Assembly (NCBI GenBank): GCA_040386075.1
Contig: JAZKGE010000013.1
Location: forward strand, 124,001 to 188,000
DNA: 64,000 nt
Direction: 5' to 3'
Source: UBA4416 sp040386075
GTDB taxonomy: Bacteria; Bacteroidota; Bacteroidia; B-17B0; Aurantibacillaceae
Part shown: piece by piece, positions 51,650 through 61,156 of the stretch
Layout: each line of letters starts with the position of its first letter
How positions within the stretch are numbered: the stretch's first letter is position 1
The notes under the pieces: model-generated
What the model was told of the DNA's origin: nothing
Seen by the model: only the letters and a program-made list of their open reading frames with translations
The model's database searches: none
Program-made: the position numbers and the translations under genes

Positions 51650-53758
51650 CTATCCTATTTTGCTCCAGGATGATCTCGTTTTCCCTTGATATTGGAGTTG
51701 TTGAAGCAATAATTGGTTCTCCCGGCTTATTAAATTAGGGTCTTCATTCAAAATAGCCTGTGCAGATGAGCGTGCCAGCTGCAAAATCTGTCCATCCTGA
51801 GCCAGATCGGCTATTTTAAGGTCAATAACCCCGCTCTGTTGTGTTCCGTCCAGATCTCCAGGTCCGCGTAACCTGAGGTCAACTTCGCTGATCTCAAAAC
51901 CATCATTGGTCCTTACCATGGTTTCCATCCGCAATTTACTATCAACTCCCAGCTTATAAGAGGTCATTAAAATACAATAGGATTTATCGGCTCCTCTACC
52001 AACCCTACCTCTTAACTGATGTAATTGTGATAAACCGAAACGCTCGGCACTTTCAATTACCATCACAGAGGCATTAGGGATGTTGACACCAACTTCGATA
52101 ACGGTTGTGGCCACCATAATTTGTGTTTCACGTTTAATGAAACGTTGCATCTCAAATTCTTTTTGCTGAGCCGTTAATTTACCGTGTACGATACTGATCT
52201 GGTACTGAGGTGCCGGAAAATCATTCAGCAAAGCATCGTAACCCATTTCCAGGTTCTGGTAATCCATTTTTTCACTTTCCTGGATCAAGGGATAAACAAT
52301 ATACACCTGTCTGCCTAAAGCAATTTCCTGCTTCATAAAACCGATCAATCGCAAACGTTGACTTTCCATAAAATGCATGGTAGTAATTGGTTTACGTCCC
52401 GGAGGTAATTCATCAATAACAGATGTATCCAGATCACCGTATAAGGTCATTGCCAGTGTTCTTGGAATTGGTGTTGCTGTCATGATCAAAACATGCGGAG
52501 GTTGCGAGTTTTTCTTATGAAGTTTCCCGCGTTGAGCAACCCCAAAGCGATGCTGTTCATCAATAACAACTAAACCTAGGTTTTTAAATACAACCACATC
52601 TTCTATCAACGCGTGGGTACCAATTAAAATATGAATATTCCCTACTTCCAGGTCTGCATGCAATTCACGGCGTGCTTTGGTCTTTGATGAGCCAGTGAGC
52701 AGTGCTACTTTCAATCCTAAAGGTGCTACCAATTCAGTAATAGTTGCAAAATGTTGTTTCGCTAAAATTTCTGTAGGCGCCATTAAACAGGATTGAAATC
52801 CGTTATCTATCGCTAACAACATACATAATAAAGCAACCAGTGTTTTCCCGCTCCCTACATCTCCCTGTACTAAACGACTCATTTGTTTTCCGGAGCCCAT
52901 ATCAACCCTGATCTCTTTCACAACACGTTTTTGTGCATTGGTTAACTGAAAAGGTAAATGATGATTGTAGAAATCATTGAATACATTACCAACTTTGTTA
53001 AATACAAAACCCTGAACGGTTTGATGTCGCACTAAATTACTACGCAATAATCGCAACTGCACATAGAACAATTCTTCAAATTTTAATCTGAATTTTGCTT
53101 TTTCCAACAGTTCTTTCGAGTCGGGAAAATGAATTTGTTTTAAAGCTTCCAGTTTTGAGATCAGGTGAAAATCATTGATAACCGTTGGCGTGAGACTTTC
53201 ATTAATATTTTGAGAGTTGAGTTGAATTGTTAATAAACGCAAACATTTACGTAATCCATCACTATCCAGATTTCTGTATTTTAATTTTTCGGTACTGTGA
53301 TACACCGATTGAAAAGAAGATTGAATAGCCAGTAATTCCGGAGTTACCACATCTATCTCGGGATGCGCCATATTGAATCGACCCATAAAAGACGTTGCTT
53401 TTCCATACACAATATACTCTGCATTCGATTTTAATTTCTCAGCCATCCACTTAGCTCCCTGAAACCAAACTAACTCAATGATCCCCGAACTATCTCTGAA
53501 TTTAGCCACCAACCGCTTGGTTCGTTTATCGCCAACAAAATCAATTTCTATGATATGGCCTCTTAACTGATAATAAGCCGAATCTTCAATCACTTCGCGT
53601 ACACTGTGAAAATATGTTCGATCAACATACCTGAATGGATAATGTGTGATCAGATCTTTATAAGTAAAAATAAATAACTCCTTTTGCAATACTTCCGCAC
53701 GCTGCGGACCAATGCCTTTCAGGTAGCTAATGGGAGTATCTAAAAAAGAAGAGATCAT
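51650..53758 (-). CDS. recG: ATP-dependent DNA helicase RecG
   Basis: A 702-residue RecG that reverses stalled forks and processes Holliday junctions. The N-terminal wedge domain (about 10-160) is an OB-fold. The helicase core has motif I LVQGDVGSGKTLVALL, Ia MAPTEILAKQHF, motif II VIDEQHRFGV, motif III MTATPIPRTLAM and motif VI QLRGRVGRG. The C-terminal RecG-specific GPGDLDGTQQSG and the late SRENQLLLQQL are present. I chose ATG 53758, giving MISSFLDTPISYLKGIGP as the start; a longer frame adds seven residues. Confidence 0.97.
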   Translation of the reverse strand: MISSFLDTPISYLKGIGPQRAEVLQKELFIFTYKDLITHYPFRYVDRTYFHSVREVIEDSAYYQLRGHIIEIDFVGDKRTKRLVAKFRDSSGIIELVWFQGAKWMAEKLKSNAEYIVYGKATSFMGRFNMAHPEIDVVTPELLAIQSSFQSVYHSTEKLKYRNLDSDGLRKCLRLLTIQLNSQNINESLTPTVINDFHLISKLEALKQIHFPDSKELLEKAKFRLKFEELFYVQLRLLRSNLVRHQTVQGFVFNKVGNVFNDFYNHHLPFQLTNAQKRVVKEIRVDMGSGKQMSRLVQGDVGSGKTLVALLCMLLAIDNGFQSCLMAPTEILAKQHFATITELVAPLGLKVALLTGSSKTKARRELHADLEVGNIHILIGTHALIEDVVVFKNLGLVVIDEQHRFGVAQRGKLHKKNSQPPHVLIMTATPIPRTLAMTLYGDLDTSVIDELPPGRKPITTMHFMESQRLRLIGFMKQEIALGRQVYIVYPLIQESEKMDYQNLEMGYDALLNDFPAPQYQISIVHGKLTAQQKEFEMQRFIKRETQIMVATTVIEVGVNIPNASVMVIESAERFGLSQLHQLRGRVGRGADKSYCILMTSYKLGVDSKLRMETMVRTNDGFEISEVDLRLRGPGDLDGTQQSGVIDLKIADLAQDGQILQLARSSAQAILNEDPNLISRENQLLLQQLQYQGKTRSSWSKIG

Positions 53759-53830
53759 TCCCGCAAAATTACTACACATCCTCTGTTAATACAATTTTGA
53801 AGGCTTGATTTATAAACAATCATTCTCCCT

Positions 53831-53838
53831 TATTTTTG
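53831..53838 (+). promoter_or_regulatory. Candidate -7 element (TATTTTTG) just before the 53843 start
   Basis: A perfect TAnnTTTG match five bases before the GTG at 53843. If used, the transcript would be leaderless or the real start lies further in. The -33 match is weak. Confidence 0.4.
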
Positions 53839-53842
53839 TAAG

Positions 53843-54511
53843 GTGAGAATTTGTATCCTGATCATATTCATTTTTGTTTCCTTTTTCACAAAGGCACAAT
53901 TTTTAGACACGTTCAAAGTTTTTTTGAGATCAAAGCCAAGTATTGATGCACGTTTAGAAACCCGTTATTCTGTTATGAATCATTCGCTGACAAAAGTAAC
54001 AGGCGTAAGGCTGGGATTAAGCTTTAGAAGAAAACTACGTGTAGGTATTGGCTACAGCTGGCTTGATACAGAGGTAACAGAACAAAAATTTATTACTGAT
54101 TTTTACGGAAATAAACGATTTGCAACCGACTATTTCAAGTTTGGATACTTTTGCTACTATGCAGATTTTGTATTTCATAAAACCAAACGATGGCAATTAA
54201 GTGTTCCAATACAGGTTGGAACGGGTATGTACTGGACACAATACAATGATGGTAGTCGACTCGTTAAATCTCAAAAACGATTGCTTTTAATTTATGAGCC
54301 TGGTATCTCTACTCAGTACAAGATCACCAAATGGCTCGGTTTAGGTTTTGATGTTTGTTTAAGATTAGCTTTAAGGAATACAAACTATGTAGGTAACAGA
54401 TTAAATTCTTTTGTGTTTGCACCAAAATTATTGATCTGGTTCGATCAGATATTTTATATGGTTGCACCAAAATCAAAGATCACCAAAAAATTCGGCCCGG
54501 CTTATTGGTAA
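53843..54511 (+). CDS. Putative outer-membrane beta-barrel protein
   Basis: A 222-residue protein with a signal peptide (ends TKAQ). Its mature part alternates hydrophobic and polar residues with aromatic girdles: VRLGLSFRRKLRVGIGYSW, YFKFGYFCYYADFVF, WQLSVPIQVGTGMYW, GLGFDVCLRLALRN. That pattern fits an eight-strand or larger outer-membrane barrel. It has no named family. The start is GTG 53843, very near a TATTTTTG motif. It converges with the small membrane protein gene, with three bases between their stops. Confidence 0.72.
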   Translation: MRICILIIFIFVSFFTKAQFLDTFKVFLRSKPSIDARLETRYSVMNHSLTKVTGVRLGLSFRRKLRVGIGYSWLDTEVTEQKFITDFYGNKRFATDYFKFGYFCYYADFVFHKTKRWQLSVPIQVGTGMYWTQYNDGSRLVKSQKRLLLIYEPGISTQYKITKWLGLGFDVCLRLALRNTNYVGNRLNSFVFAPKLLIWFDQIFYMVAPKSKITKKFGPAYW

Positions 54512-54514
54512 TGC

Positions 54515-54712
54515 CTATTTAGGATCAGCGCCTTCTGTTTCCGAAAGATCAGGCAAAAAGAATATAATAAATGTGGCAATTACAGGAAGTAGTATTCCTA
54601 TAAAGAACCATTTAACAGGATTTCGTCCCATACGGTTTGCAAAAGACGCGGTAATTAATGGCATGCTTAACAAAACTGTAAGGCCCATCATAATAAACAT
54701 AGCAGCTCCCAT
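54515..54712 (-). CDS. Small two-helix membrane protein
   Basis: A 65-residue protein with two hydrophobic segments (AAMFIMMGLTVLLSMPLI and WFFIGILLPVIATFIIFFL) joined by the basic loop NRMGRNPVK and ending in an acidic tail. Such GRNP-WF loops occur in short Bacteroidota membrane proteins of unknown role. I chose ATG 54712, because the earlier TTG at 54733 lies inside a TAATTTTG promoter motif. On the plus strand a frame over the same bases looks like a shadow. Confidence 0.62.
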   Translation of the reverse strand: MGAAMFIMMGLTVLLSMPLITASFANRMGRNPVKWFFIGILLPVIATFIIFFLPDLSETEGADPK

Positions 54713-54717
54713 GACTA

Positions 54718-54739
54718 ATAATTTTGCAAGCAAAATTAT
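54718..54739. promoter_or_regulatory. Palindrome containing mirrored TAATTTTG promoter motifs
   Basis: A perfect 10-bp inverted repeat (ATAATTTTGC and its complement, two-base centre) that carries TAATTTTG on both strands: 54719-54726 on plus, 54738-54731 on minus. The minus copy is well placed for the 54712 start. The plus copy points to ruvB from over 240 nt away. Confidence 0.5.
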
Positions 54740-54753
54740 ACATATTGCACGAT

Positions 54754-54776
54754 AAATGCTACAAATTGTAGCATTT
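54754..54776. promoter_or_regulatory. 23-nt perfect palindrome, possible operator
   Basis: Eleven-base arms (AAATGCTACAA / TTGTAGCATTT) around a single A. It lies 16 to 38 nt upstream of the minus-strand TAATTTTG, at the -33 region of the small membrane protein gene. That is where a dimeric repressor would bind. No regulator gene is close by. Confidence 0.5.
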
Positions 54777-54969
54777 TGCTGTATTTTTAATTTGTACTTT
54801 TACCAAGAGCGTGTTTAAGATTTATCTTGCAATTTGTTTATGCGTATTTTTGGCTGCAAATGCGTTAAATTTTTCGACATAAAAGGTTTATTATGCCTGC
54901 AAAATTTGCCTTTTTTCGCTCAAAAATAAACAATAAACAATTTTACAATACAAATCTAAACAAGCTCCA

Positions 54970-55998
54970 ATGAACGAGAATTTAGACGCTAATAACGAAA
55001 AGTTAACCAATACCGATAAGGATTATGAAAAAGCCTTACGTCCAGTAGAGTTTAATGACTTTAGCGGGCAGGAATCGGTAGTGGATAATTTGCGTGTTTT
55101 TGTTCAGGCAGCCAAACAGCGTGAAGAAGCTTTGGATCATGTATTATTACACGGTCCTCCGGGATTAGGGAAAACTACTTTGGCGCATATTATTTCCAAT
55201 GACCTTGGTGTTAATTTAAAAGTAACAAGCGGCCCCGTATTGGATAAACCCGGAGACCTGGCAGGCTTGCTGACCAATTTAGAACCTTTTGATGTTTTAT
55301 TTGTGGATGAGATCCACCGTTTAAGTCCTATAGTAGAAGAGTATCTATACTCTGCTATGGAAGATTATAAGATCGATATCATGATCGACAGTGGTCCAAA
55401 TGCCCGCACGGTTCAAATAAAATTAAATCCTTTTACATTAGTTGGCGCAACAACCCGTAGCGGTTTATTAACTGCACCTTTAAGAGCTCGTTTCGGAATC
55501 ACTTCCCGTTTAAATTATTACGATAGTAAAGTATTAACAGGCATTGTTCAACGCAGTTCCGAAATTTTAGGCGTTGAAATAGCAGATGAAGCAGCCTTCG
55601 AAATTGCACGCAGAAGCCGTGGAACACCTCGTATTGCAAATGCATTATTGCGTCGCGTAAGAGATTTTGCGCAGATAAAAGGTGATGGTACAATTAACAT
55701 AGATATTGCTACTTATGGTTTAAAAGCCCTGAATGTAGATAAGAACGGTTTGGATGAAATGGATATTCGTATTCTTTCAGCCATCATCGATAAATTTAAA
55801 GGCGGACCGGTTGGCATTACAACTATTAGTACAGCTGTTGGTGAAGAATCAGGCACAATAGAAGAAGTATATGAGCCTTTTTTAATACAGGAAGGTTATA
55901 TGAGCCGTACACCACGTGGCAGAGAAGCTACAGAAAAAGCATACAAACATCTGGGCAGATCTTTCAAAGGAAGATTAGGTGGTTTATTTGATGAATAA
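54970..55998 (+). CDS. ruvB: Holliday junction branch-migration helicase RuvB
   Basis: A 342-residue AAA+ motor that drives branch migration with RuvA. Seen are ALRPVEFNDFSGQESVVDNL at the start, Walker A HGPPGLGKTTLAH (about 66), LFVDEIHRL as Walker B, sensor 1 VGATTRSG and sensor 2 RGTPRIANALLRRVRDFA. The C-terminal winged helix ends in GYMSRTPRGREAT. The 257-nt region upstream holds two palindromes and TATTTTTG at 54845-54852, but its -33 partner is missing. queG overlaps its end by eight bases. Confidence 0.98.
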   Translation: MNENLDANNEKLTNTDKDYEKALRPVEFNDFSGQESVVDNLRVFVQAAKQREEALDHVLLHGPPGLGKTTLAHIISNDLGVNLKVTSGPVLDKPGDLAGLLTNLEPFDVLFVDEIHRLSPIVEEYLYSAMEDYKIDIMIDSGPNARTVQIKLNPFTLVGATTRSGLLTAPLRARFGITSRLNYYDSKVLTGIVQRSSEILGVEIADEAAFEIARRSRGTPRIANALLRRVRDFAQIKGDGTINIDIATYGLKALNVDKNGLDEMDIRILSAIIDKFKGGPVGITTISTAVGEESGTIEEVYEPFLIQEGYMSRTPRGREATEKAYKHLGRSFKGRLGGLFDE

Positions 55999-56923
55999 CA
56001 GATCACAATATTCATCCATTATTAAACAGGAAGCTAAACGGCTTGGCTTTGATTTTTGCGGCATCAGTAAAGCAGCATTTTTAGAAGAAGAAGCGCCTAG
56101 ACTTGAAGCCTGGCTCAAAGCAAATAGGCATGGCAAAATGGAATATATGGAAAACCATTTTGATAAACGCCTCGATCCAACTTTGCTGGTAGATGATGCC
56201 AAATCAGTTGTATCCTTACTTTATAATTACTATCCCGAAAAAAATCAACGAACAGACTCTCCGAAAATTTCTAAATATGCTTATGGAAAAGATTACCATG
56301 AAGTGATCAAAGAGAAGCTAAAAGAGTTTTTAAATACGCTTAAAGAAAAAATTGGTGATGTGAACGGCCGTGCTTTTGTTGATAGTGCACCGGTACTGGA
56401 CAAAGCCTGGGCAAAAAAAAGTGGCTTGGGTTGGATCGGAAAAAACGCCAATTTAATTAATAAAGACAATGGGTCTTTCTTTTTTATTGCCGAATTGATC
56501 ATTGATATTGAATTGGAGTATGACGGTCCCATACAGGACTACTGCGGAACCTGCACACGCTGCATAGATGCCTGTCCAACAGATGCCATTGTTGAACCTT
56601 TTGTTGTAGACGGCAGTAAATGTATCAGTTACCTTACTATCGAACTAAAAGAGGCGATACCAACAGAGTTCAAAAATAAAATGGATAACTGGGCATTTGG
56701 ATGCGATGTTTGCCAGGATGTTTGTCCCTGGAACCGGTTTAGCACACCAAATCATGAATTACAATTCACTAATGAAACAGGCTTATTGAATTTAAGTAAT
56801 AATGAATGGCACGAACTTACCGAAGAAACCTTTAATGTTATTTTTAAACACAGTGCTGTAAAACGTACCAAATACAAGGGCTTAAAAAGAAATCTTGAAT
56901 TTATTAAGCCCATGCAAAAATAA
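55991..56923 (+). CDS. queG: Epoxyqueuosine reductase QueG
   Basis: A 310-residue cobalamin- and Fe4S4-dependent enzyme that makes the last step of queuosine in tRNA. Motifs are RLGFDFCGISKA at the start, the substrate/cobalamin region AFVDSAPVLDKAWAKKSGLGWIGKN (shown in part), and two ferredoxin clusters: CGTCTRCIDACPTDAI and CDVCQDVCPWNRF. It lacks the C-terminal HEAT domain of longer forms. ATG 55991 overlaps the ruvB stop by eight bases, so translation is coupled. Its stop directly abuts the stop of the convergent kinase gene. Confidence 0.95.
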   Translation: MNNRSQYSSIIKQEAKRLGFDFCGISKAAFLEEEAPRLEAWLKANRHGKMEYMENHFDKRLDPTLLVDDAKSVVSLLYNYYPEKNQRTDSPKISKYAYGKDYHEVIKEKLKEFLNTLKEKIGDVNGRAFVDSAPVLDKAWAKKSGLGWIGKNANLINKDNGSFFFIAELIIDIELEYDGPIQDYCGTCTRCIDACPTDAIVEPFVVDGSKCISYLTIELKEAIPTEFKNKMDNWAFGCDVCQDVCPWNRFSTPNHELQFTNETGLLNLSNNEWHELTEETFNVIFKHSAVKRTKYKGLKRNLEFIKPMQK

Positions 56924-58477
56924 TTATGCTTTCTTATCGGATTTAATGTTTTTAGGAATCGTGAAATGAAAGATACTTCCTTTACCTGGAACTGATTCAA
57001 TGAAAATATTTCCGCCATGCATTTCAACAATTTTTTTACAGTGAGCTAATCCAATTCCTGAACCAGAATAATCTTTTTGCGAATGCAGTCTTTGGAAAAT
57101 AACAAAGATGCGGTCAAAATATTCTTTTTCAATCCCTATCCCATTATCCTTTACAGAAAACTGCCATTCGTTCAGATTATCTTTTGCGCTTACATGAATA
57201 ACAGGCTCTATATCCAGATTCCTGAATTTAATAGCATTGGCAATAAGGTTTTGAAACACAAGTTTTAATTCGGAAAAAGAATTAATGACCGGTAGATCAT
57301 CTATTATAACTTTTGTATTTGTTTCTTTTATTAAAGCAGACAGATCATTCAATACATTTTTTACCATTACTTCAGAGTAAATGATTGTTACCTCATCATC
57401 ATGCCCAATTCGCGAATATTCCAGCATATCTTTGATCAATAACTGCATACGCGAAGTTGACCTCACAATGGCACTTAAATACTGATCAGCATCTTCGTCG
57501 ATCTTATTCTTATACTTCAATTGAAATAACTCTACATAGATAGAGATACTTCTCAATGGTTCCTGCAGATCATGAGAAGTAATATAAGCAAATTGCTCCA
57601 GCTCTTTATTTGAATTAACAAGCCGTTCCGTCATTTGGTTAATAGACACAGCTACCTGCCCTATTTCATCTTTTGAGAAAACCTGTGAACGCTCTGTGAG
57701 ATCTCCATCAGCAATTTTATTGGCTGCACGATTGATCTCTTTTAATCCTTTACCAATAGAACGACTTACTGATACAGTAATTAATAAACCTGTTATCTCA
57801 ACAGTAAGCGCTACTGCAAATAATAATTTAAGGATAAGGTTTTCGAGCCATCTGGATCCTTCACCAAGTGTATAGGAAAATTCATCCTCTAAATAGGTCA
57901 ACTCTTCATTAATAGGATCCAGTTCTTCAATAAATATATCCAGTTTTTCCTGCGAAGGATTTGCTGATGTAATCTCATTGTGCATTTCCTCGGCAAGAGG
58001 GATAAATTTTTTACCAATTATAGAATCTGCTTTTGCCCAAACAATAATGGCTTTATTGATATAAGAGATCTTATTAAAACGCCTGAATAATTTGATCATA
58101 CCATCAATATCATCCGGATGAACCCTGCCTTCTACTAACCCTTGCCTGGCAACACTCATATCGGGATCTGCCACCAGCAATTCCATGCGGGTTTTATGAT
58201 CTCCGGCCTGTACTGATAAAAAATTCTTATAGGTTATATAATCTTTTTCGTTGTGTGTTCTATAATATTTATGAAGGTAATAGATAGCATCTTTTTGTGC
58301 TTTCGACCATAGACCTTCAGCGCCAACAAAAGCCCTGACAGACGATAAAGTGTGAATAGAGAACCATAAAGAAGCTAATTCAAAAACAATTAAAACAGCC
58401 ATGATACCAACCGTAAAGTATAGTTTCTTTGTAATAGAAACGTCCTTTAATTTTTGTATGAAAGAAGGTTTTTTCAT
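56924..58477 (-). CDS. Sensor histidine kinase with HAMP domain
   Basis: A 517-residue membrane kinase. TM1 (about 19-40), an extracytoplasmic helical sensor domain (about 42-212), TM2 (about 215-237), HAMP (about 238-292), HisKA with the phosphorylated His302 in YITSHDLQEPLRS, and a HATPase domain with N-box QNLIANAIKF, DNGIGIEKEY and SGSGIGLAHC. The SHDLQEPLR HisKA variant is typical of bacteriophytochrome-like and cyanobacterial kinases. I chose ATG 58477. No response regulator is adjacent, so it is an orphan here. The stimulus is unknown. It follows the AAA protein gene by 40 bases on the same strand. Confidence 0.92.
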   Translation of the reverse strand: MKKPSFIQKLKDVSITKKLYFTVGIMAVLIVFELASLWFSIHTLSSVRAFVGAEGLWSKAQKDAIYYLHKYYRTHNEKDYITYKNFLSVQAGDHKTRMELLVADPDMSVARQGLVEGRVHPDDIDGMIKLFRRFNKISYINKAIIVWAKADSIIGKKFIPLAEEMHNEITSANPSQEKLDIFIEELDPINEELTYLEDEFSYTLGEGSRWLENLILKLLFAVALTVEITGLLITVSVSRSIGKGLKEINRAANKIADGDLTERSQVFSKDEIGQVAVSINQMTERLVNSNKELEQFAYITSHDLQEPLRSISIYVELFQLKYKNKIDEDADQYLSAIVRSTSRMQLLIKDMLEYSRIGHDDEVTIIYSEVMVKNVLNDLSALIKETNTKVIIDDLPVINSFSELKLVFQNLIANAIKFRNLDIEPVIHVSAKDNLNEWQFSVKDNGIGIEKEYFDRIFVIFQRLHSQKDYSGSGIGLAHCKKIVEMHGGNIFIESVPGKGSIFHFTIPKNIKSDKKA

Positions 58478-58517
58478 AACTGCAATGCAACATGCATCCA
58501 AATAAAAAAATTAATTC

Positions 58518-61145
58518 TTACTGAGCTCCAAACCTAAAGCCAAGCGTTTGCTTTGTTTCTGTTTCTCCTATCACCAAATGCTTCACATCATCCAAAGTTA
58601 ATTTTGTCAGATCCTCAATTTTACGCTCATTGCCCGGAATAGATGCCATTCTTAAATTCTGTTTCATCACACAATCTGCAACGGTTTGTCTCACGGTTCT
58701 GGCATTACCAAAGAATTTATCCTTAGCGGTTAATAGCCCGGTAAAATAAGCGTTCAAATGTGCCAATGCATCTTCGCTAGGAAGAAGATCTTCCTTTCTA
58801 AACAGATTCTGTGCGATCACTAATAATTGTTCGCCGGTATAATCTCTAAAGTTATAGGTCTTATCAAAACGTGATTTTAACCCCGGATTCATCTCTACAA
58901 ATTTATGCATGTTATCAGGATAACCGGCCACAATAACGCCAAACTGTCCACGCTTATCTTCCATGTTTTTCAGGATCACTTCAATGGCTTCTTTTCCAAA
59001 ACCAGTTGGCCCATCTTCTGCCAAAGCATACGCCTCATCTATGAATAAGATACCACCCATTGCAGCATCAACTTTTTCTTTGGTCTTAATGGCTGTTTGT
59101 CCAATGTATCCTGCTATCAATCCTTCCCTGTCAACTTCTATAACATGTCCTCTTTCCAATAAACCTAATGATTTATAGATCTTGGCAATGATCCGTGCCA
59201 ATGTTGTTTTACCTGTTCCGGGATTACCGGTAAATACAGAATGCAGTGAAAATTTATTTACCACATCCTTTCCGGTCTCATTATAAAAACGGATCAACTT
59301 CACCAACTCATTCACATCCTGTTTGATATTATCCATACCAACCAGTGTATTTAATTCTTCTAAAGCAATGCCAAGTTCTTTTTCGTTAACCGATAATTTG
59401 AGTTTTCGCTTTTCGGTAGATACAAATACATTTTTTAGATCAGCTAATGTAAGCGTCGACAGATCTTCTTTTGTTAGTGCATTCATATCCGGAGATTTCA
59501 TTAAACGAAGTCCCATATCCTGCTTGGCTTCTTCGATCACTGCATTTACAAAACGGGCATTCCCAAAACTGCTGTCACGTTTACGGTAAGCTTCTGTTAA
59601 TTGTTCCTGCAAATAAAATTGTGCGTCAGCAGCTACCGTTAATTGTTTTTGCCCGGCAGCATATAAAGCTATTTGATACAATTCGTCCGGCATGTAATCT
59701 TCAAAATGGAAGTATTGAGAAAAACGCGATTTCAATCCCGGGTTACTATCAATGAATACATTCATTTCTTTTGGATACCCTGCTACAATAATAGCAATAT
59801 CTCCTTTGCCATCACTCATTTCCTTTAGCAGGATCTCAATAACTTCTTTACCAAAATCTTTACTATCTTCTCCGCTTCTTGCTAAAGCATAAGCCTCGTC
59901 AATAAATAATATACCTCCACGTGCTTCGTCAATAGCCTTTTTTACTTTAGGGGCTGTTTGCCCAATGTATTCTCCAACTAAAACCGAACGATCAACTTCA
60001 TATACGTGGCCTTTACTTAATAAACCCATTTTCTGATAGATCTTACCTAATTTCTTAACCACAGTTGTTTTTCCTGTCCCGGGATTACCTGTAAATACTG
60101 AGTGCAATGACAGAACAGATCCGTCGTCAAATCCTTTTTCTTTACGAAGTTTGGTAAAATTCAGATAGGTAATATTCTCATGAATGCTCTTCTTAACACC
60201 TTCCAGGCCAATTAAAGAATCAACTTCCAGTAATAACTCTTCCAATGTTTTTTCGGCCGCTTCCACCACATTACCGTTCATATTGGAAGAACTTCCTGAA
60301 TTAATAGCGATCGTTTGATCAATACTACTGATGAGTGCCAGTTCTCCTTCTTCTTCAACATCTTTGCATTCAAAAGATACAGCTCCTATAAGCGCATCCA
60401 TGAATACGATCTCCAGGGCATACTTATCATCCTTCCACGATCCAGCAACATTGTTACCCCAACCAAGATCAAGTGTGTATGAATAATCTTTCTTTCCTGC
60501 ATCAATATATCCGGTTTTAATTTGATGCGCTTTATGTTGGCCAGAATCATCCACATAATTTAAAAACAGTTCATAATTGAATGCAATATTTGTTTGAGAT
60601 TTGATCTTTATTTCAGCCCAAACATATTGCGTTGTTTCTTTATTGAATGCCTTTAAATATTTTCTTTGACGCTGGTTCCATCCATCAATATCACCATGAT
60701 ATAATTTAACATGTTCAATGCTAAAATACGGATTAGAATTTTTGGTTACCAGGCCAACGCCTTCAACATGAAAACGCTGTGTTCCTACTACTTCGCCATC
60801 AATTAATGCAACCCATTGATAAGTGCCTTTTTTCCAAAATGTGTCTGGCGTTGGTGTTCCCCAACCATCTCTCACATATACAATGTTATCTTCTTTACTT
60901 ACTTTCAACTCAGAATCAAGCGTACAAATATTTACATTACCTGTTAAAACAACTTCTTCACAACGTACACTTACTTTTGCGGTCCAGTCTTCCTCGTCAA
61001 ATAGTTTATTGAATAATGCCAGTTCGAAGCGTAAATAAGTTGTTTCAGCTTTATCAAAAACTGTACGATAGCGTTTTGTAGAATTTGCCATCCATTCATC
61101 GGATGAATAAACAGACAAGTGTTTGAATTTAAAACGTTTTTCCAT
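58518..61145 (-). CDS. Double-AAA ATPase (CbbX/SpoVK-like) with duplicated N-terminal beta-domains
   Basis: An 875-residue cytoplasmic protein. Residues about 8-127 and 144-262 are two copies of one beta-rich domain: both run from H(L/V)-Y--D-W through ETTY/ETTQY to DGWGT/LGWGN and an FHVEGVG/FECKDVE end. A helical linker (about 295-325) leads to two CbbX/SpoVK-type AAA modules. AAA1 has Walker A GNPGTGKTT at 353-361, Walker B GGILFIDEA at 410-418 and an arginine region FGNARFVNAV. AAA2 has GNPGTGKTT at 640-648 and GGILFIDEA at 697-705. Both keep their catalytic Glu. Such ATPases remodel partner proteins (rubisco, ESX/EccA-like). The partner here is unknown. The next genes are the histidine kinase (downstream) and galE (upstream). 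Confidence 0.85.
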   Translation of the reverse strand: MEKRFKFKHLSVYSSDEWMANSTKRYRTVFDKAETTYLRFELALFNKLFDEEDWTAKVSVRCEEVVLTGNVNICTLDSELKVSKEDNIVYVRDGWGTPTPDTFWKKGTYQWVALIDGEVVGTQRFHVEGVGLVTKNSNPYFSIEHVKLYHGDIDGWNQRQRKYLKAFNKETTQYVWAEIKIKSQTNIAFNYELFLNYVDDSGQHKAHQIKTGYIDAGKKDYSYTLDLGWGNNVAGSWKDDKYALEIVFMDALIGAVSFECKDVEEEGELALISSIDQTIAINSGSSSNMNGNVVEAAEKTLEELLLEVDSLIGLEGVKKSIHENITYLNFTKLRKEKGFDDGSVLSLHSVFTGNPGTGKTTVVKKLGKIYQKMGLLSKGHVYEVDRSVLVGEYIGQTAPKVKKAIDEARGGILFIDEAYALARSGEDSKDFGKEVIEILLKEMSDGKGDIAIIVAGYPKEMNVFIDSNPGLKSRFSQYFHFEDYMPDELYQIALYAAGQKQLTVAADAQFYLQEQLTEAYRKRDSSFGNARFVNAVIEEAKQDMGLRLMKSPDMNALTKEDLSTLTLADLKNVFVSTEKRKLKLSVNEKELGIALEELNTLVGMDNIKQDVNELVKLIRFYNETGKDVVNKFSLHSVFTGNPGTGKTTLARIIAKIYKSLGLLERGHVIEVDREGLIAGYIGQTAIKTKEKVDAAMGGILFIDEAYALAEDGPTGFGKEAIEVILKNMEDKRGQFGVIVAGYPDNMHKFVEMNPGLKSRFDKTYNFRDYTGEQLLVIAQNLFRKEDLLPSEDALAHLNAYFTGLLTAKDKFFGNARTVRQTVADCVMKQNLRMASIPGNERKIEDLTKLTLDDVKHLVIGETETKQTLGFRFGAQ

Positions 61146-61156
61146 TGTGAATTAGT

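Noticed and set aside
54462..54755. Plus-strand 97-codon frame over the small membrane protein gene.
   Set aside because: The opposite strand gives a clean two-helix protein with a fitting promoter; the plus frame has no plausible domain and overlaps the preceding gene's end.
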